Shown: positions 44,772-53,726, counted from the stretch's first letter. The stretch is 54,868 nucleotides of DNA from Bacteroidota bacterium (GCA_013285855.1 JABDGW010000010.1:1-54868); one strand, 5' to 3'. The notes: generated by a model not told the origin, from the sequence alone. Program-made: numbers and translations.

Positions 44772-46472
44772 TTGAAAGAGCATATATCAATATCACCTGT
44801 TGTTCGGCCTGCTGCATTAGCATCGGTCGGGGAGTTTACTGATAAAAAACTTTTAAATGATCATGAAGCAGATTTAAATACAGATAAAAAATTAATGCAC
44901 ATACCAGAACAAAATTTTATTCAGCGTAAATGTGCACATTGTGAAGAAGAAGAAAAAGCGCACCGCAAACCTTTACTATCATTTATTCAAAAAAAAGAAA
45001 CAGGAAATAATAACAGTGTGGCAAGTGATAGCATATCCAATCAAATACAATCAACAAAAGATGGTGGGAGTTCACTATCTGGAACAACGAGGAGTTTTAT
45101 GGATAGCCGTTTTGGTACAGACTTTTCAAACGTAAAAATTCATACAGATAATCATGCTGTTCAATTATCAAAAGAATTAAATGCGCAAGCATTCACTGTT
45201 GGTAATGATATTTATTTTAACAATGAAAAATATAAACCTGAATCATTTGAAGGGAAAAAATTATTAGCGCATGAATTAACGCATACACTACAACAATCAG
45301 GAGAGGATGCGCAGCGTTCAACCAATAAAACTACACCTGTTCCGCAAACATATATAGCAAGATTTACTGATGATGCCCATCATATAATTGATGAAGCAGG
45401 TTTAACCGGCGGTGGTTTTACCGAAGACCAGATAAAAGATATTGAAACAGGAAACAAGCTGCGTGATTATAGCCAGCTTCCGCGATTTGGCAACGCTATC
45501 TTATTATGCAACCCGGGCAAATTTGGTGGTTACAGCCAGGCTGAACATTTTGATAATTATATATGGGACAGAGAAAAAAATGAATGGAGAGACAGAACAC
45601 TTCTTGCTAACCAGCGAACAGGTTTGGTTGATGCAAATGTTAGAGGCAGCGATCCTATTGCGCATATAAAAAGTAAACTCGCTTCATTTATAAAATTGGG
45701 ACTTACAAAAGATGGCCTGAATGAATTAGGCATTGCTTTTCATGCGGTGGAAGACTTCTTTGCACATTCAAATTTTATTGAACTCATCAATAAAGATTAT
45801 CGTTTCGGGCACGAACTCGTAACAGGCAGTGTGCCTGGAACGGAGTCTGTATCATTGCTTCACACCATGGAAGATGTAAGTACAAAAGAATCTGCCGCTT
45901 ATTATAAAGCAAGTGCTGAAGAGGCTAAAAAAGATACAGATATTTTATCACATGCAAACATTGCTAAAGATCATCGTGGTGACAGAAATCATATAGAGGC
46001 AAGGCGGCTGGCTGCCTTAACCGTACAGGATTTAAGCCGCGATCTTTTGCAGATAGTTAATTTACCGGCAGGCGAAAAAATGAAATCATTAGAATCAGTT
46101 GTGTTTGCGAAAATAGATCGCTATCTCAGGTTGCCTGATATGGAAAAAGATGCATGGTGGACGCAATTGATAACCGCTGATAACGGCGCCATTGATAAGT
46201 TGCTGAGTAAAGCAGAAAGCGATACGCCTGCCACCGTTAATCAATGTTTTTTAAGCCCGTTAAGAAATTTAGAAGCATCTAAAGATTCGAACATGAAAAT
46301 AATATTCGGCGCTGCAATACCGGTGACTGTTTTGGGCAGTCGAGGGTTTCTTCAGGTTGGTGCTGGATTAGTAACACCGCTTGATTTGGATAATGCAACA
46401 ATAACCTCTGACAGAAATGATAAACCTGCATGGTTTGTAGGTGGTCAGTTAACTATACCCTTAAATAAATGA
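44772..46472 (+). CDS. eCIS cargo candidate 7: DUF4157 plus HET-C-like domain
   Basis: 566 aa, starting with TTG at 44772, since no ATG precedes the conserved tag. The N-terminal DPLEHEAD motif is decayed (LLNDHEADLNTDKKLMHIPE), but FIQRKCAHCEEEEKAHRK and DUF4157 with HELTH at 167-171 are intact. The C-terminal part matches HET-C proteins: TGNKLRDYSQ near 226 and AFHAVEDFFAHSNFIEL near 322, in a helical fold related to zinc phospholipase C. HET-C domains occur in fungal incompatibility proteins and bacterial toxins. A beta-rich end (about 515-566) follows. Probably an injected membrane- or lipid-targeting toxin (inference). Confidence 0.87.
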   Translation: MKEHISISPVVRPAALASVGEFTDKKLLNDHEADLNTDKKLMHIPEQNFIQRKCAHCEEEEKAHRKPLLSFIQKKETGNNNSVASDSISNQIQSTKDGGSSLSGTTRSFMDSRFGTDFSNVKIHTDNHAVQLSKELNAQAFTVGNDIYFNNEKYKPESFEGKKLLAHELTHTLQQSGEDAQRSTNKTTPVPQTYIARFTDDAHHIIDEAGLTGGGFTEDQIKDIETGNKLRDYSQLPRFGNAILLCNPGKFGGYSQAEHFDNYIWDREKNEWRDRTLLANQRTGLVDANVRGSDPIAHIKSKLASFIKLGLTKDGLNELGIAFHAVEDFFAHSNFIELINKDYRFGHELVTGSVPGTESVSLLHTMEDVSTKESAAYYKASAEEAKKDTDILSHANIAKDHRGDRNHIEARRLAALTVQDLSRDLLQIVNLPAGEKMKSLESVVFAKIDRYLRLPDMEKDAWWTQLITADNGAIDKLLSKAESDTPATVNQCFLSPLRNLEASKDSNMKIIFGAAIPVTVLGSRGFLQVGAGLVTPLDLDNATITSDRNDKPAWFVGGQLTIPLNK

Positions 46473-46509
46473 TATAAAGAATTACTGCAGCCCAAAATAT
46501 TCTTTCATA

Positions 46510-46698
46510 TCACTCATGCATCTTTGAAATATAGGTTGATATAAAACTTACATCTTCAGGAATAGTCTTTGTATCTGTTACATTTTTTGATTTCTGCTCT
46601 ACCTTGCGTATCAATTCTTTTAATTGCTTTATATTAAAAAGATCAATACTTGCTTTCATCTTGTGCGCATAGAAATAAACGTTCTTCCTACTTTCCAA
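46510..46698 (-). pseudogene. Truncated Hpt (histidine phosphotransfer) domain
   Basis: 62 aa from a TTG. AHKMKASIDLFNIKQLKELIRKVE is the phospho-acceptor helix of an Hpt domain, with the active His near residue 12 and typical Bacteroidota hybrid-kinase wording. The helix that should precede the His is missing, and an in-frame stop lies just upstream. It is probably the left-over 3' end of a hybrid histidine kinase, or a very short stand-alone Hpt protein. No kinase remains nearby. Confidence 0.55.
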
Positions 46699-46848
46699 AT
46701 TAATTTATATTAGCAACAAAAAAACTTTAAACATAAACAGGCATAAGTATGCTAATACACAAAAGCATGGCAGCATACTTGCACCAGAGGTAAGGATTTC
46801 GTGGTATCAGGTTTTTCATTGCATAGTTTTGTGGCAATCTTTGATTTT

Positions 46849-47328
46849 ATGAAATTGTTCTATTTAGTTTTCATTACAGTCTTTTTCCAAACAAACACTT
46901 ATACTCAAGATTATTATAAAAAATTTGAGAAGGCTTATGCTTATATAGATTCGCTTTTTGGAAAAAAAGATAATGTAAATATTAATGTTTGCCCGATATT
47001 AAGATTTATACCCATTAAATTATTTAATGATGTTATTTGTTCGACTGATAGTTTAATCTTAGATAGCCAGTTTTATAAACAAAATTTACCTTTTGAACAA
47101 ACGATCGATACTCGAATCGATTCAATTTTTAGTAATAAAAAAATCTATAGTTATTATATATTATTTTCGAAACCTACTAAAAACATTTTGTTAGCTGAAT
47201 TAAGAGAAGATACATATAGCCTTCAACATTTGGACATTCCTTATTTAGGGACTTCAATCTTTGTCTTTTTTCTTTTTAACTCAAATGAAGAAATAATAAA
47301 AGTTTATGATCAAAAAATACTTCACTAA
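46849..47328 (+). CDS. Hypothetical exported protein, 159 aa
   Basis: No family recognised. The open frame begins with GTG at 46801, but the in-frame ATG at 46849 opens a normal signal peptide (MKLFYLVFITVFFQTNTYTQ), so I chose it. The mature part is Lys/Asn/Ile-rich with low GC, like an orphan gene. It ends VYDQKILH, 50 bp from the convergent permease gene. Confidence 0.6.
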   Translation: MKLFYLVFITVFFQTNTYTQDYYKKFEKAYAYIDSLFGKKDNVNINVCPILRFIPIKLFNDVICSTDSLILDSQFYKQNLPFEQTIDTRIDSIFSNKKIYSYYILFSKPTKNILLAELREDTYSLQHLDIPYLGTSIFVFFLFNSNEEIIKVYDQKILH

Positions 47329-47378
47329 ATTTTTTTCGTTGAAGCAGAGTATTAAATCCGATATGAAAAGTAAAAGCA

Positions 47379-48863
47379 TCATTTCCTTTTTCTATTCGCC
47401 ACAACAAGATAATACACAGGGATTCCTGACAGCACAATAATCAACCCGCGGATTGTAAAATCAGGACGATAAATAATAAGTGAAATGCAGAATATGGATG
47501 CAAGTATCATATAGATTATAGGTACAACAGGATAACCAAATGCTTTGTATGGTCGCTCTAATTCAGGTCGTTTTTTTCTAAGTACAATTACACCGCCGAT
47601 TGTAATCACATAGAACAACATTACTACAAAAGAAATATAATCCAGCAGGTCTCCGTATTTCCCGCTAAGGCAAAGCAAAATAGCAACGAAGCATTGAAGC
47701 CATATACCATTCGCAGGCACAGCCGCTTTATTTAATTTACCTGTTGCTCTGAAAAACAATCCATCTTTCGCCATTGCATAATACACTCTTGCGCCTGATA
47801 ACACTAACCCATTATTGCAGCCAAGATTTGAAAGCATGATAAGAAAAGCAATTACCAATGCTGATTTAGCACCGAATATCTGCAAAGCCGCAGCAACACC
47901 AACGCGGTTCTCTGCAGCAAAAGCAATGCTTTGTGTTTCGCCGGGTGCATTGCCTAAAGGCAGTACTGCTAAATACATTACGTTACATAAACAATACAAT
48001 GCAGTTACTATAAGCGTTCCTAAAAAAAGACTCAAGCCAACATTGCGTTTTGGATTTTTTACTTCGCTGGCAATAAAAGTTATATTATACCATGAATCGC
48101 TTGTGAGTATTGCACCAACCATTGCCGCAGCAACAGCGCCAAACACAGAGAATCCTGTTACATGCATCCAGAAATTATCTTTGCCATTATAACCAGGCAA
48201 ACTTGCTGAATGCCGCATAATAGTAAACGGATGTTGCCAGTTTGCATGCCACACCTCCTTATTAAAAGCCAATGCAAAACCAAAAACTATTAAGCCAAAT
48301 AACATCAGCAGTTTTATAATGGTCAAAACATCCTGCACAATTTTTCCTGTTTGAATACCTCGTGTATTGATCCAGCTTAATAAAATAATTTGTACAATTG
48401 CAAATAGTTGCGCTGCTGATACATTAATAAAACCTATATGCAGTATAATATTGCTTTCACTTAATGACGGAAAAATGTATGATGCAAACTTGCTGAATGC
48501 AACGCCAACTGCTGCAATCATTCCTGTTTGTATAACAGTAAAAAAACTCCAGCCATATAAAAATCCAACCAAAGGATTATATGCTTCTTTTAAATAAATA
48601 TAAGTACCGCCGGCTTTTGGAAACAATGCGCTTAATTCAACAAAACTTAATGCTGCGGCAACGGTCATCAATGCAGTTAAAACCCATGCAAAGATCAGCC
48701 AGCCTGCGCTGCCAATATCCTGTACCATATAAGAGCTTACAATAAAAATTCCCGAACCAACCATGCAGCCGGCAACGATCATCGTTGCATCTAACAAGCC
48801 TAATCTTGGTTTAAAATGTGTCGATAATATTTCGTGCTGTTCGGTTACTTCTTCGTGTGCCAT
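47379..48863 (-). CDS. APC-family amino acid permease
   Basis: 494 aa inner-membrane transporter with about 12 hydrophobic segments. The substrate-binding start DATMIVAGCMVGSGIFIVSS (helix 1, near 24) is the APC signature. Helix 3 holds FPKAGGTYIYLKEAYNPLVGFLYGW. The APC-type RVYYAMAKDGLFF segment is near 375. Best matched to the LAT-like or cationic amino acid branch; substrate unknown. It is divergent from the flavin amine oxidase gene, 135 bp apart, so the two may share control of an amine or amino acid substrate. Confidence 0.9.
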   Translation of the reverse strand: MAHEEVTEQHEILSTHFKPRLGLLDATMIVAGCMVGSGIFIVSSYMVQDIGSAGWLIFAWVLTALMTVAAALSFVELSALFPKAGGTYIYLKEAYNPLVGFLYGWSFFTVIQTGMIAAVGVAFSKFASYIFPSLSESNIILHIGFINVSAAQLFAIVQIILLSWINTRGIQTGKIVQDVLTIIKLLMLFGLIVFGFALAFNKEVWHANWQHPFTIMRHSASLPGYNGKDNFWMHVTGFSVFGAVAAAMVGAILTSDSWYNITFIASEVKNPKRNVGLSLFLGTLIVTALYCLCNVMYLAVLPLGNAPGETQSIAFAAENRVGVAAALQIFGAKSALVIAFLIMLSNLGCNNGLVLSGARVYYAMAKDGLFFRATGKLNKAAVPANGIWLQCFVAILLCLSGKYGDLLDYISFVVMLFYVITIGGVIVLRKKRPELERPYKAFGYPVVPIIYMILASIFCISLIIYRPDFTIRGLIIVLSGIPVYYLVVANRKRK

Positions 48864-48998
48864 CCGGATATTAAAAAATGATTTTGATCGTTGTTGAATT
48901 AATGCTTGCTTTAAAGAAGCCGTAATTTACATTGCAACAATTATTCATTTTGTTTTTTTGACGATTCACTAATAAATAATTATGAAAACAGTTTCAGC

Positions 48999-50141
48999 AT
49001 GAATAAAAATTTTGATGTAATTGTTTTAGGTCTTGGCGCACACGGTAGTTCGGCTATTTTTCATTTATCAAAAAATAATTTAAAGGTTTGTGGTATTGAC
49101 AGGTTTACGCCGCCGCATGTTTTTGGTTCATCTCATGGACAAAGCAGGATCATACGGCAGGCTTATCATGAAAGCCCGATGTATGTGCCACTGGTTAAAA
49201 AGGCATATAAATTATGGGATGAACTGGAACAAATTTCAGGCAAACAATTGTTATTAAAAACCAGCGGAATTATATTAGGTGATAATGCAGGTGCGATGAT
49301 AGTTAAAGGAGCAATACTAAGTGCAGAAACACACAATGTACCTTATGAATATTTACACAGCAATGAAATAAAAGAGAGATTTCCTGCATTAAAACCAACT
49401 GAAGATACAGTTGCTGTTGTTGAACAAAGTGCGGGTATTTTATTTCCGGAAGAATGTATAAAAACCAATTTGCATTTAGCTGCAAATAATGGCGCTGAAT
49501 TGTTATACAATGAAGTTGTAATGTCAATTGTTTCAACAAATGATACGATTGAGATTGTTACTGATAAAGACAGTTATCAAACAAAAAAATTAATTGTAAG
49601 TGCAGGAGCGTGGCTTAATGACCTGCTGCCTGAATTGCATTTACCAGTGAATATAAAAAGACAGGTTCTGTTTTGGTTTAAGAATACGAGTGAAGAATTA
49701 CAGCAATTTATTTCTGCTGATAAATTGCCCATTTATATTTGGGAATACACACATGGCAGAATTTTCTATGGCTTTCCTGATTTGGGTAACGGAATAAAAA
49801 TAGCACCTCATCATGAAGGCCAGCCGCTTCATCCGGATTTGCTTTCAAAAGAAGTAAGTGAAGAAGAAATCAACCAGATGAAAAATATTATTGATGAATA
49901 TTTTAATGTAAATACAGTGTTTAATTACTCTGATGTTTGCATGTACACCAACACACCAGATGAGCATTTTATTATTGATCATCATCCTTCAAACAACAAC
50001 ATTATAATTGCAAGTCCGTGTTCCGGTCATGGCTTTAAATTTTCAAGTGCTATAGGGAAAATTCTTTCTGATATGGCAACAGGTAAAGCTTTGGATTTTG
50101 ATATTTCACCATTCAGTATAAAGAGGTTCATGATAAAATAA
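48999..50141 (+). CDS. solA: Monomeric sarcosine oxidase / N-methyl-L-tryptophan oxidase-like flavoprotein
   Basis: 380 aa DAO-fold oxidase. The FAD-binding loop VIVLGLGAHGSSAIFHL is near residue 7, and GSSHGQSRIIRQAYHE near 43 is the SolA/MSOX signature. The covalent flavin Cys of MSOX (Cys315) corresponds to Cys314 in VCMYTNTPDEHFIIDHHP. The motif SGHGFKFSSAIGKIL closes the C-terminus. It oxidises N-methylated or imino acids, giving formaldehyde or an imine plus H2O2. The exact substrate (sarcosine, N-methyl-Trp, pipecolate) cannot be set from sequence alone. Confidence 0.9.
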   Translation: MNKNFDVIVLGLGAHGSSAIFHLSKNNLKVCGIDRFTPPHVFGSSHGQSRIIRQAYHESPMYVPLVKKAYKLWDELEQISGKQLLLKTSGIILGDNAGAMIVKGAILSAETHNVPYEYLHSNEIKERFPALKPTEDTVAVVEQSAGILFPEECIKTNLHLAANNGAELLYNEVVMSIVSTNDTIEIVTDKDSYQTKKLIVSAGAWLNDLLPELHLPVNIKRQVLFWFKNTSEELQQFISADKLPIYIWEYTHGRIFYGFPDLGNGIKIAPHHEGQPLHPDLLSKEVSEEEINQMKNIIDEYFNVNTVFNYSDVCMYTNTPDEHFIIDHHPSNNNIIIASPCSGHGFKFSSAIGKILSDMATGKALDFDISPFSIKRFMIK

Positions 50142-50197
50142 TTAATTATTGCTTTAATTTCTGGCTTCATTTTTATTGCATTTAATAAAAACATTTT

Positions 50198-50377
50198 ATG
50201 GATAACAATAAAAATAAAACAACAGGACCTGAACAAACCACAGGTAAAAACAAAGACAATAGCAACGAAGAATTAGATGTCCAAAATCCTTTTGATAAAA
50301 GCGATAATAAAAAAATAACGCAGCAGGATGTTGAAAGCGAACAGGAGTTTAAAGAAGCACAAACAGAAAGAGATTAG
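50198..50377 (+). CDS. Small highly charged hypothetical protein, 59 aa
   Basis: Starts MDNNKNKTTGPEQTTG and ends FKEAQTERD; entirely hydrophilic, rich in Asn, Lys, Glu, Gln and Asp, probably disordered. It follows solA by 56 bp on the same strand and overlaps the convergent ABC permease stop by four bases. An uninterrupted polar frame with good local spacing suggests a real gene. Function unknown. Confidence 0.6.
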   Translation: MDNNKNKTTGPEQTTGKNKDNSNEELDVQNPFDKSDNKKITQQDVESEQEFKEAQTERD

Positions 50378-51207
50378 ACTTTTTGTGTTGATGTGCTTTT
50401 TCTTTTAATCATGTTGTAAACAGCTGCAAGAATAAAAATTATTCCAAGCACTGTAACTATTGAAGAGCCTGCAGGAAAATCATAGTGGAAAGAAAAGTTC
50501 AATCCAAAAAAGCCTGCAAGAATACTTATGATAAACGCAATTATAATTACAGTTACTTTCTTTTTTGAAATCAGGATTGCAGAAACTGCGGGAATAATTA
50601 AATAAGAAAACACAGGAATTACGCCGTTTATTTTCACGGCAAATACAATTGCCAATCCTATTGAAATATAAAAAAGAAAATTCCAGATGTTGAAGATACC
50701 TACAAGATGATTTTCTCCGTTTTCAAATGATTCAGTTAATGCAAAAAACTTTCGGAAGAAAACCAAATGCATTAAAGCAATTGCGCCAAACACAATTCCT
50801 AACGTTATTATTTGTTGCCAGCTTACTGATAAAATATTTCCAAATAAAACTTCCTGTATGTCTGAATCGCCATGCGGTGTTTTTGAAATAAGCAACACCG
50901 TTAGCGACGAAGTGAATGCATATAAAATACCTATGATGGCTTCCTGTTTTAAACGCTTGTCGCGAATATTAATGAAGGACATTAATAAAGCACCCGTTAA
51001 AGTAAATATAAGCGGAATTGAAGTAAGCCCGGTTCCAATGAAGGCACCAAATGCAACGCCGAGAGAAGAAATTTGCCCCAATGCAAGATCAACAAAAACA
51101 ATTCCCCTGCCTACCACATGCACGCCGAGATAAGATAATAAAATGCCCGTAATTATTGCGGCCGAAAAAGCCTGTACCATAAAAGGCAACTGGAACATAT
51201 CAAACAT
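50374..51207 (-). CDS. Metal ABC transporter permease (ZnuB/TroC family)
   Basis: 277 aa with about eight hydrophobic segments. The ABC-3 family text is plain: PFMVQAFSAAIITGILLSYLGVHVVGRGIVFVDLALGQISSLGVAFG (in parts, from residue 8), with VHVVGRG and LALGQISSLG, and later GVIPVFSYLIIPAVSAILIS. It moves Zn2+, Mn2+ or Fe2+ across the inner membrane. The binding protein lies 19 bp upstream on the same strand. No ATPase gene accompanies them in this window, so the ATP-binding subunit must be encoded elsewhere. Confidence 0.9.
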   Translation of the reverse strand: MFDMFQLPFMVQAFSAAIITGILLSYLGVHVVGRGIVFVDLALGQISSLGVAFGAFIGTGLTSIPLIFTLTGALLMSFINIRDKRLKQEAIIGILYAFTSSLTVLLISKTPHGDSDIQEVLFGNILSVSWQQIITLGIVFGAIALMHLVFFRKFFALTESFENGENHLVGIFNIWNFLFYISIGLAIVFAVKINGVIPVFSYLIIPAVSAILISKKKVTVIIIAFIISILAGFFGLNFSFHYDFPAGSSIVTVLGIIFILAAVYNMIKRKSTSTQKV

Positions 51208-51226
51208 AATTCTTAATTTTCTTTAA

Positions 51227-52126
51227 TTATTTAAGCGCTGCTGTTAACTGGTTTATATCATAATCAAATACATCAAAATAATTTTTTACTGATGGGAAAG
51301 CACCGGTTGAAGTTGCCATCGTTAATGCTTTAACACCTGTTTGTTTTGACACTACATCAGATGATGATGTTGAAAAATACGGTGATGAAATTATTACTTT
51401 AATATTATTTGATTTTATTTCATTGATAACTTTTACCAACTGTGAAGGTGTTGGTGGAATGCCTGGCTTTGGTTCCATAAAATCAACGATCTGCAGGCCG
51501 AAGCGTTTTTCAAAATACACCCATTCATTATGATAAGCAATAATTTTTGTGCCTTTAAACGGCGCCATCTTCGCCTGCCACTCCTTCATTTTATCATCAA
51601 TGTTTTTATAAAATGTTTGAAGGTTTGCTTCATATGTTGCTTTGTTTGAAGGATCAACTCTTTCTAAACCGTTAGCAATATTTCTTGCAATAACTTTTCC
51701 ATTTAAAGGATCGAGCCAGTAATGTGGGTTACCGAAAATATGAATATCACCTTCGGCGCGGTTTGCAGCTGTGGGAACCTGGAACAATCCAATGCCTTCT
51801 GATGCATCAACGTATCCTGCAGAACCTTTTTGAATCTTTGTGTTTCTTGAACTTGCCAGCAATTGCGGCGACCATCCTGCTTCTAAATCAAGCCCGATGG
51901 TTACATACATATCAGCATTGGATAAACTGATAATGTAGCTTGGCTTCGGATCAACAAAGTGCGGGTTTTGATACCCTGTTGCAATAGATGTTACAGATAC
52001 TTTGTCGCCGCCGATTAATTCGGTAATACTTTTTAAATCAGTTAATGTAGTAACTACTTTTATTGTTTTTGCATTTGCATGAAAAAAAATAAATGCAAAC
52101 AACGCTACTATTGATATTCTCTTCAT
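51227..52126 (-). CDS. Metal ABC transporter substrate-binding protein (ZnuA/TroA family)
   Basis: About 299 aa from the ATG at 52126 (MKRISIVALFAFIFFHANA, a clean signal peptide); an in-frame ATG lies three codons up and the open frame reaches 52192, inside the preceding gene. Metal ligands of the TroA fold are visible: His in NPHFVDPKPSYI, His in GNPHYWLDPLNG, and His in AYHNEWVYFEKRFGLQ, with a late Ser/Asp region. There is no His-rich loop, so Mn or Zn are both possible. It supplies the permease encoded just downstream. Confidence 0.9.
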   Translation of the reverse strand: MKRISIVALFAFIFFHANAKTIKVVTTLTDLKSITELIGGDKVSVTSIATGYQNPHFVDPKPSYIISLSNADMYVTIGLDLEAGWSPQLLASSRNTKIQKGSAGYVDASEGIGLFQVPTAANRAEGDIHIFGNPHYWLDPLNGKVIARNIANGLERVDPSNKATYEANLQTFYKNIDDKMKEWQAKMAPFKGTKIIAYHNEWVYFEKRFGLQIVDFMEPKPGIPPTPSQLVKVINEIKSNNIKVIISSPYFSTSSSDVVSKQTGVKALTMATSTGAFPSVKNYFDVFDYDINQLTAALK

Positions 52127-52166
52127 AAAATTCATTTTCAAATTTTCAAATTGATACATTTTCAAA

Positions 52167-53336
52167 TTAATATTGATGTGCCCCATGTGCACCGATCACA
52201 AATATCCATCTAAACCATGCCTGGTAAAATCTTGATGAGATATTATCATCTGTTGTTTTAGCTTCTACTTCTATTTTAGAAAATTCTGTTGCATACCAGC
52301 CAAACGTAAGCGAATATGCCTGTTCTTTTATAAAATTATAGTAAGGCTTTTCACCATAATCATACCGGCCTGTAAGAAAAGTTCTTTTAGCCAACTGGTA
52401 TTGCAAAAAAGAATACAAACCAATTGCATTCACTGCATTATTTTCTGTTTGATTATTATGACTGTAATAAAATTCGCTTTGCCATGTTAGCGAATGATAA
52501 GTATTCATTTGAACAGGCTTGTATTTATACGTAAGATCTCCCGCTGCAATACTTGTTGTGCGTGCAGAATCATTTGGGCCGGAAATACCAGTCAAGCCCA
52601 ATTCAAGCGTTGCATTATCGCTTAAAGTAAAAAAGTTTTTTAAGTGACCAAGATAAATCAAATGATTGCCCTGGCTTCTTGCAAATGCAGGCGATTCAGA
52701 AAAACCCGATGTGATTTGTGCAACCAGCTCCTGGTAAAATGCTTTATTGGGAAGAAGCCAGCTTAATGAAACTCCTTCATCATTCAAGCCTTCTTCACCA
52801 AATAAATTTACGTAAGCATTGGGCAGGTCAATAAAAGGCAATGCATGCGGATGTGTTGGATTTATTCTGCCAACTGCTTCTCTGAATTTACCTGCTTTCA
52901 ATTGCAGTTTTGCAGGCAATGAAAGCGTGGTTAAATATCCTTCTTCAACAGTAGCACTGTATTTATTTGTTGCAGGATCTCTTGAAAATGAGAGAAAGAA
53001 ATCTGCACGCGCATAAGGATCAACAGTTGCCTGCAAGGAAATTTCGGCTTCATTCAGATACATATCAAAATTCCTGCTACCCTTGCTTATATATAAACCC
53101 TGGAAATCTCCGATAACACCAATGTCAGGATTAAATGAAAGACTTGAACGCGGTTGTGCAGCAGGTTGCTGTGTTGTGTCTGTTTGCATTTGCGCTTCAA
53201 TTTGCTTCAGCAACGCAGAATCAGCAGCAGCAGTGCTGTCAGTTGTTGATTGCGCTTTTGATTGAACAACACAAAACAAAATCAGAAACAAACAAATTAT
53301 TGCATGTGTATATGCAGGTTTATATTTTAAGTGCAT
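52167..53336 (-). CDS. Outer membrane porin-like protein linked to metal uptake
   Basis: 389 aa with a signal peptide (about 1-29, ending SKAQ), an Ala/Gln/Thr linker (about 30-60), then alternating beta strands. Recognisable text: FNPDIGVIGDFQGLY near 68, KLQLKAGKFREAVGRINPTHPHALPFIDLP near 142 in two halves, and the end FRWIFVIGAHGAHQY. The aromatic/His ending and strand pattern suit a beta-barrel. It heads a minus-strand group with the metal-binding protein and permease, so it is probably the outer-membrane gate for the metal (inference). Confidence 0.75.
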   Translation of the reverse strand: MHLKYKPAYTHAIICLFLILFCVVQSKAQSTTDSTAAADSALLKQIEAQMQTDTTQQPAAQPRSSLSFNPDIGVIGDFQGLYISKGSRNFDMYLNEAEISLQATVDPYARADFFLSFSRDPATNKYSATVEEGYLTTLSLPAKLQLKAGKFREAVGRINPTHPHALPFIDLPNAYVNLFGEEGLNDEGVSLSWLLPNKAFYQELVAQITSGFSESPAFARSQGNHLIYLGHLKNFFTLSDNATLELGLTGISGPNDSARTTSIAAGDLTYKYKPVQMNTYHSLTWQSEFYYSHNNQTENNAVNAIGLYSFLQYQLAKRTFLTGRYDYGEKPYYNFIKEQAYSLTFGWYATEFSKIEVEAKTTDDNISSRFYQAWFRWIFVIGAHGAHQY

Positions 53337-53411
53337 GAAAAAAATTAAGCATGATGAAAGTAAAAAAACAATGTTGAGAAAACAGGTTCACAACTTATTT
53401 ACTAAAACAGA

Positions 53412-53726
53412 TCATGCTAAGAAAGGAGGCGCTCTGTCAGAAGTTTTGAATGAGTAAGTGAGCGGAATAGAAATTTCAATATTATAGAAAAAAACAGCCT
53501 GCTCAGTTGTTTTGAACGGAACACTGAGAATGCCGGAACCTGAAAATTCAGGAAGCATTAATTGCAAAGCTGAACAGTAAGTATGTTGTAAGCTTATTGC
53601 AGATGTGTTAGTTTGCTGCACAGGTATAATTTCATGCTTATGAAAAGCTGCATGAATTAACTGGCCTGCGCCGGAGCCAAGTGAAAAAACAATTATAAAA
53701 AAAACTGAAATAAGTTTTTTCAGCAC
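53412..53726 (-). CDS. Small exported His-containing protein, 104 aa
   Basis: A signal peptide or single membrane anchor (residues 1-20) is followed by HAAFHKHE and a later QHTYC, with an SDRAPPF ending. The His/Cys spacing and the RAPP end recall DUF2946-type metal-related small proteins. It lies upstream of, and on the same strand as, the porin and metal ABC genes. A metal-responsive role is likely but not proven. Confidence 0.6.
   Translation of the reverse strand: MLKKLISVFFIIVFSLGSGAGQLIHAAFHKHEIIPVQQTNTSAISLQHTYCSALQLMLPEFSGSGILSVPFKTTEQAVFFYNIEISIPLTYSFKTSDRAPPFLA

Noticed and set aside
34736..46472. A CRISPR or other DNA repeat array suggested by recurring near-identical blocks
   Set aside because: The recurring blocks are coding and lie about 1-2 kb apart at the same place in each protein, so they reflect gene duplication of the tag and DUF4157 domain.
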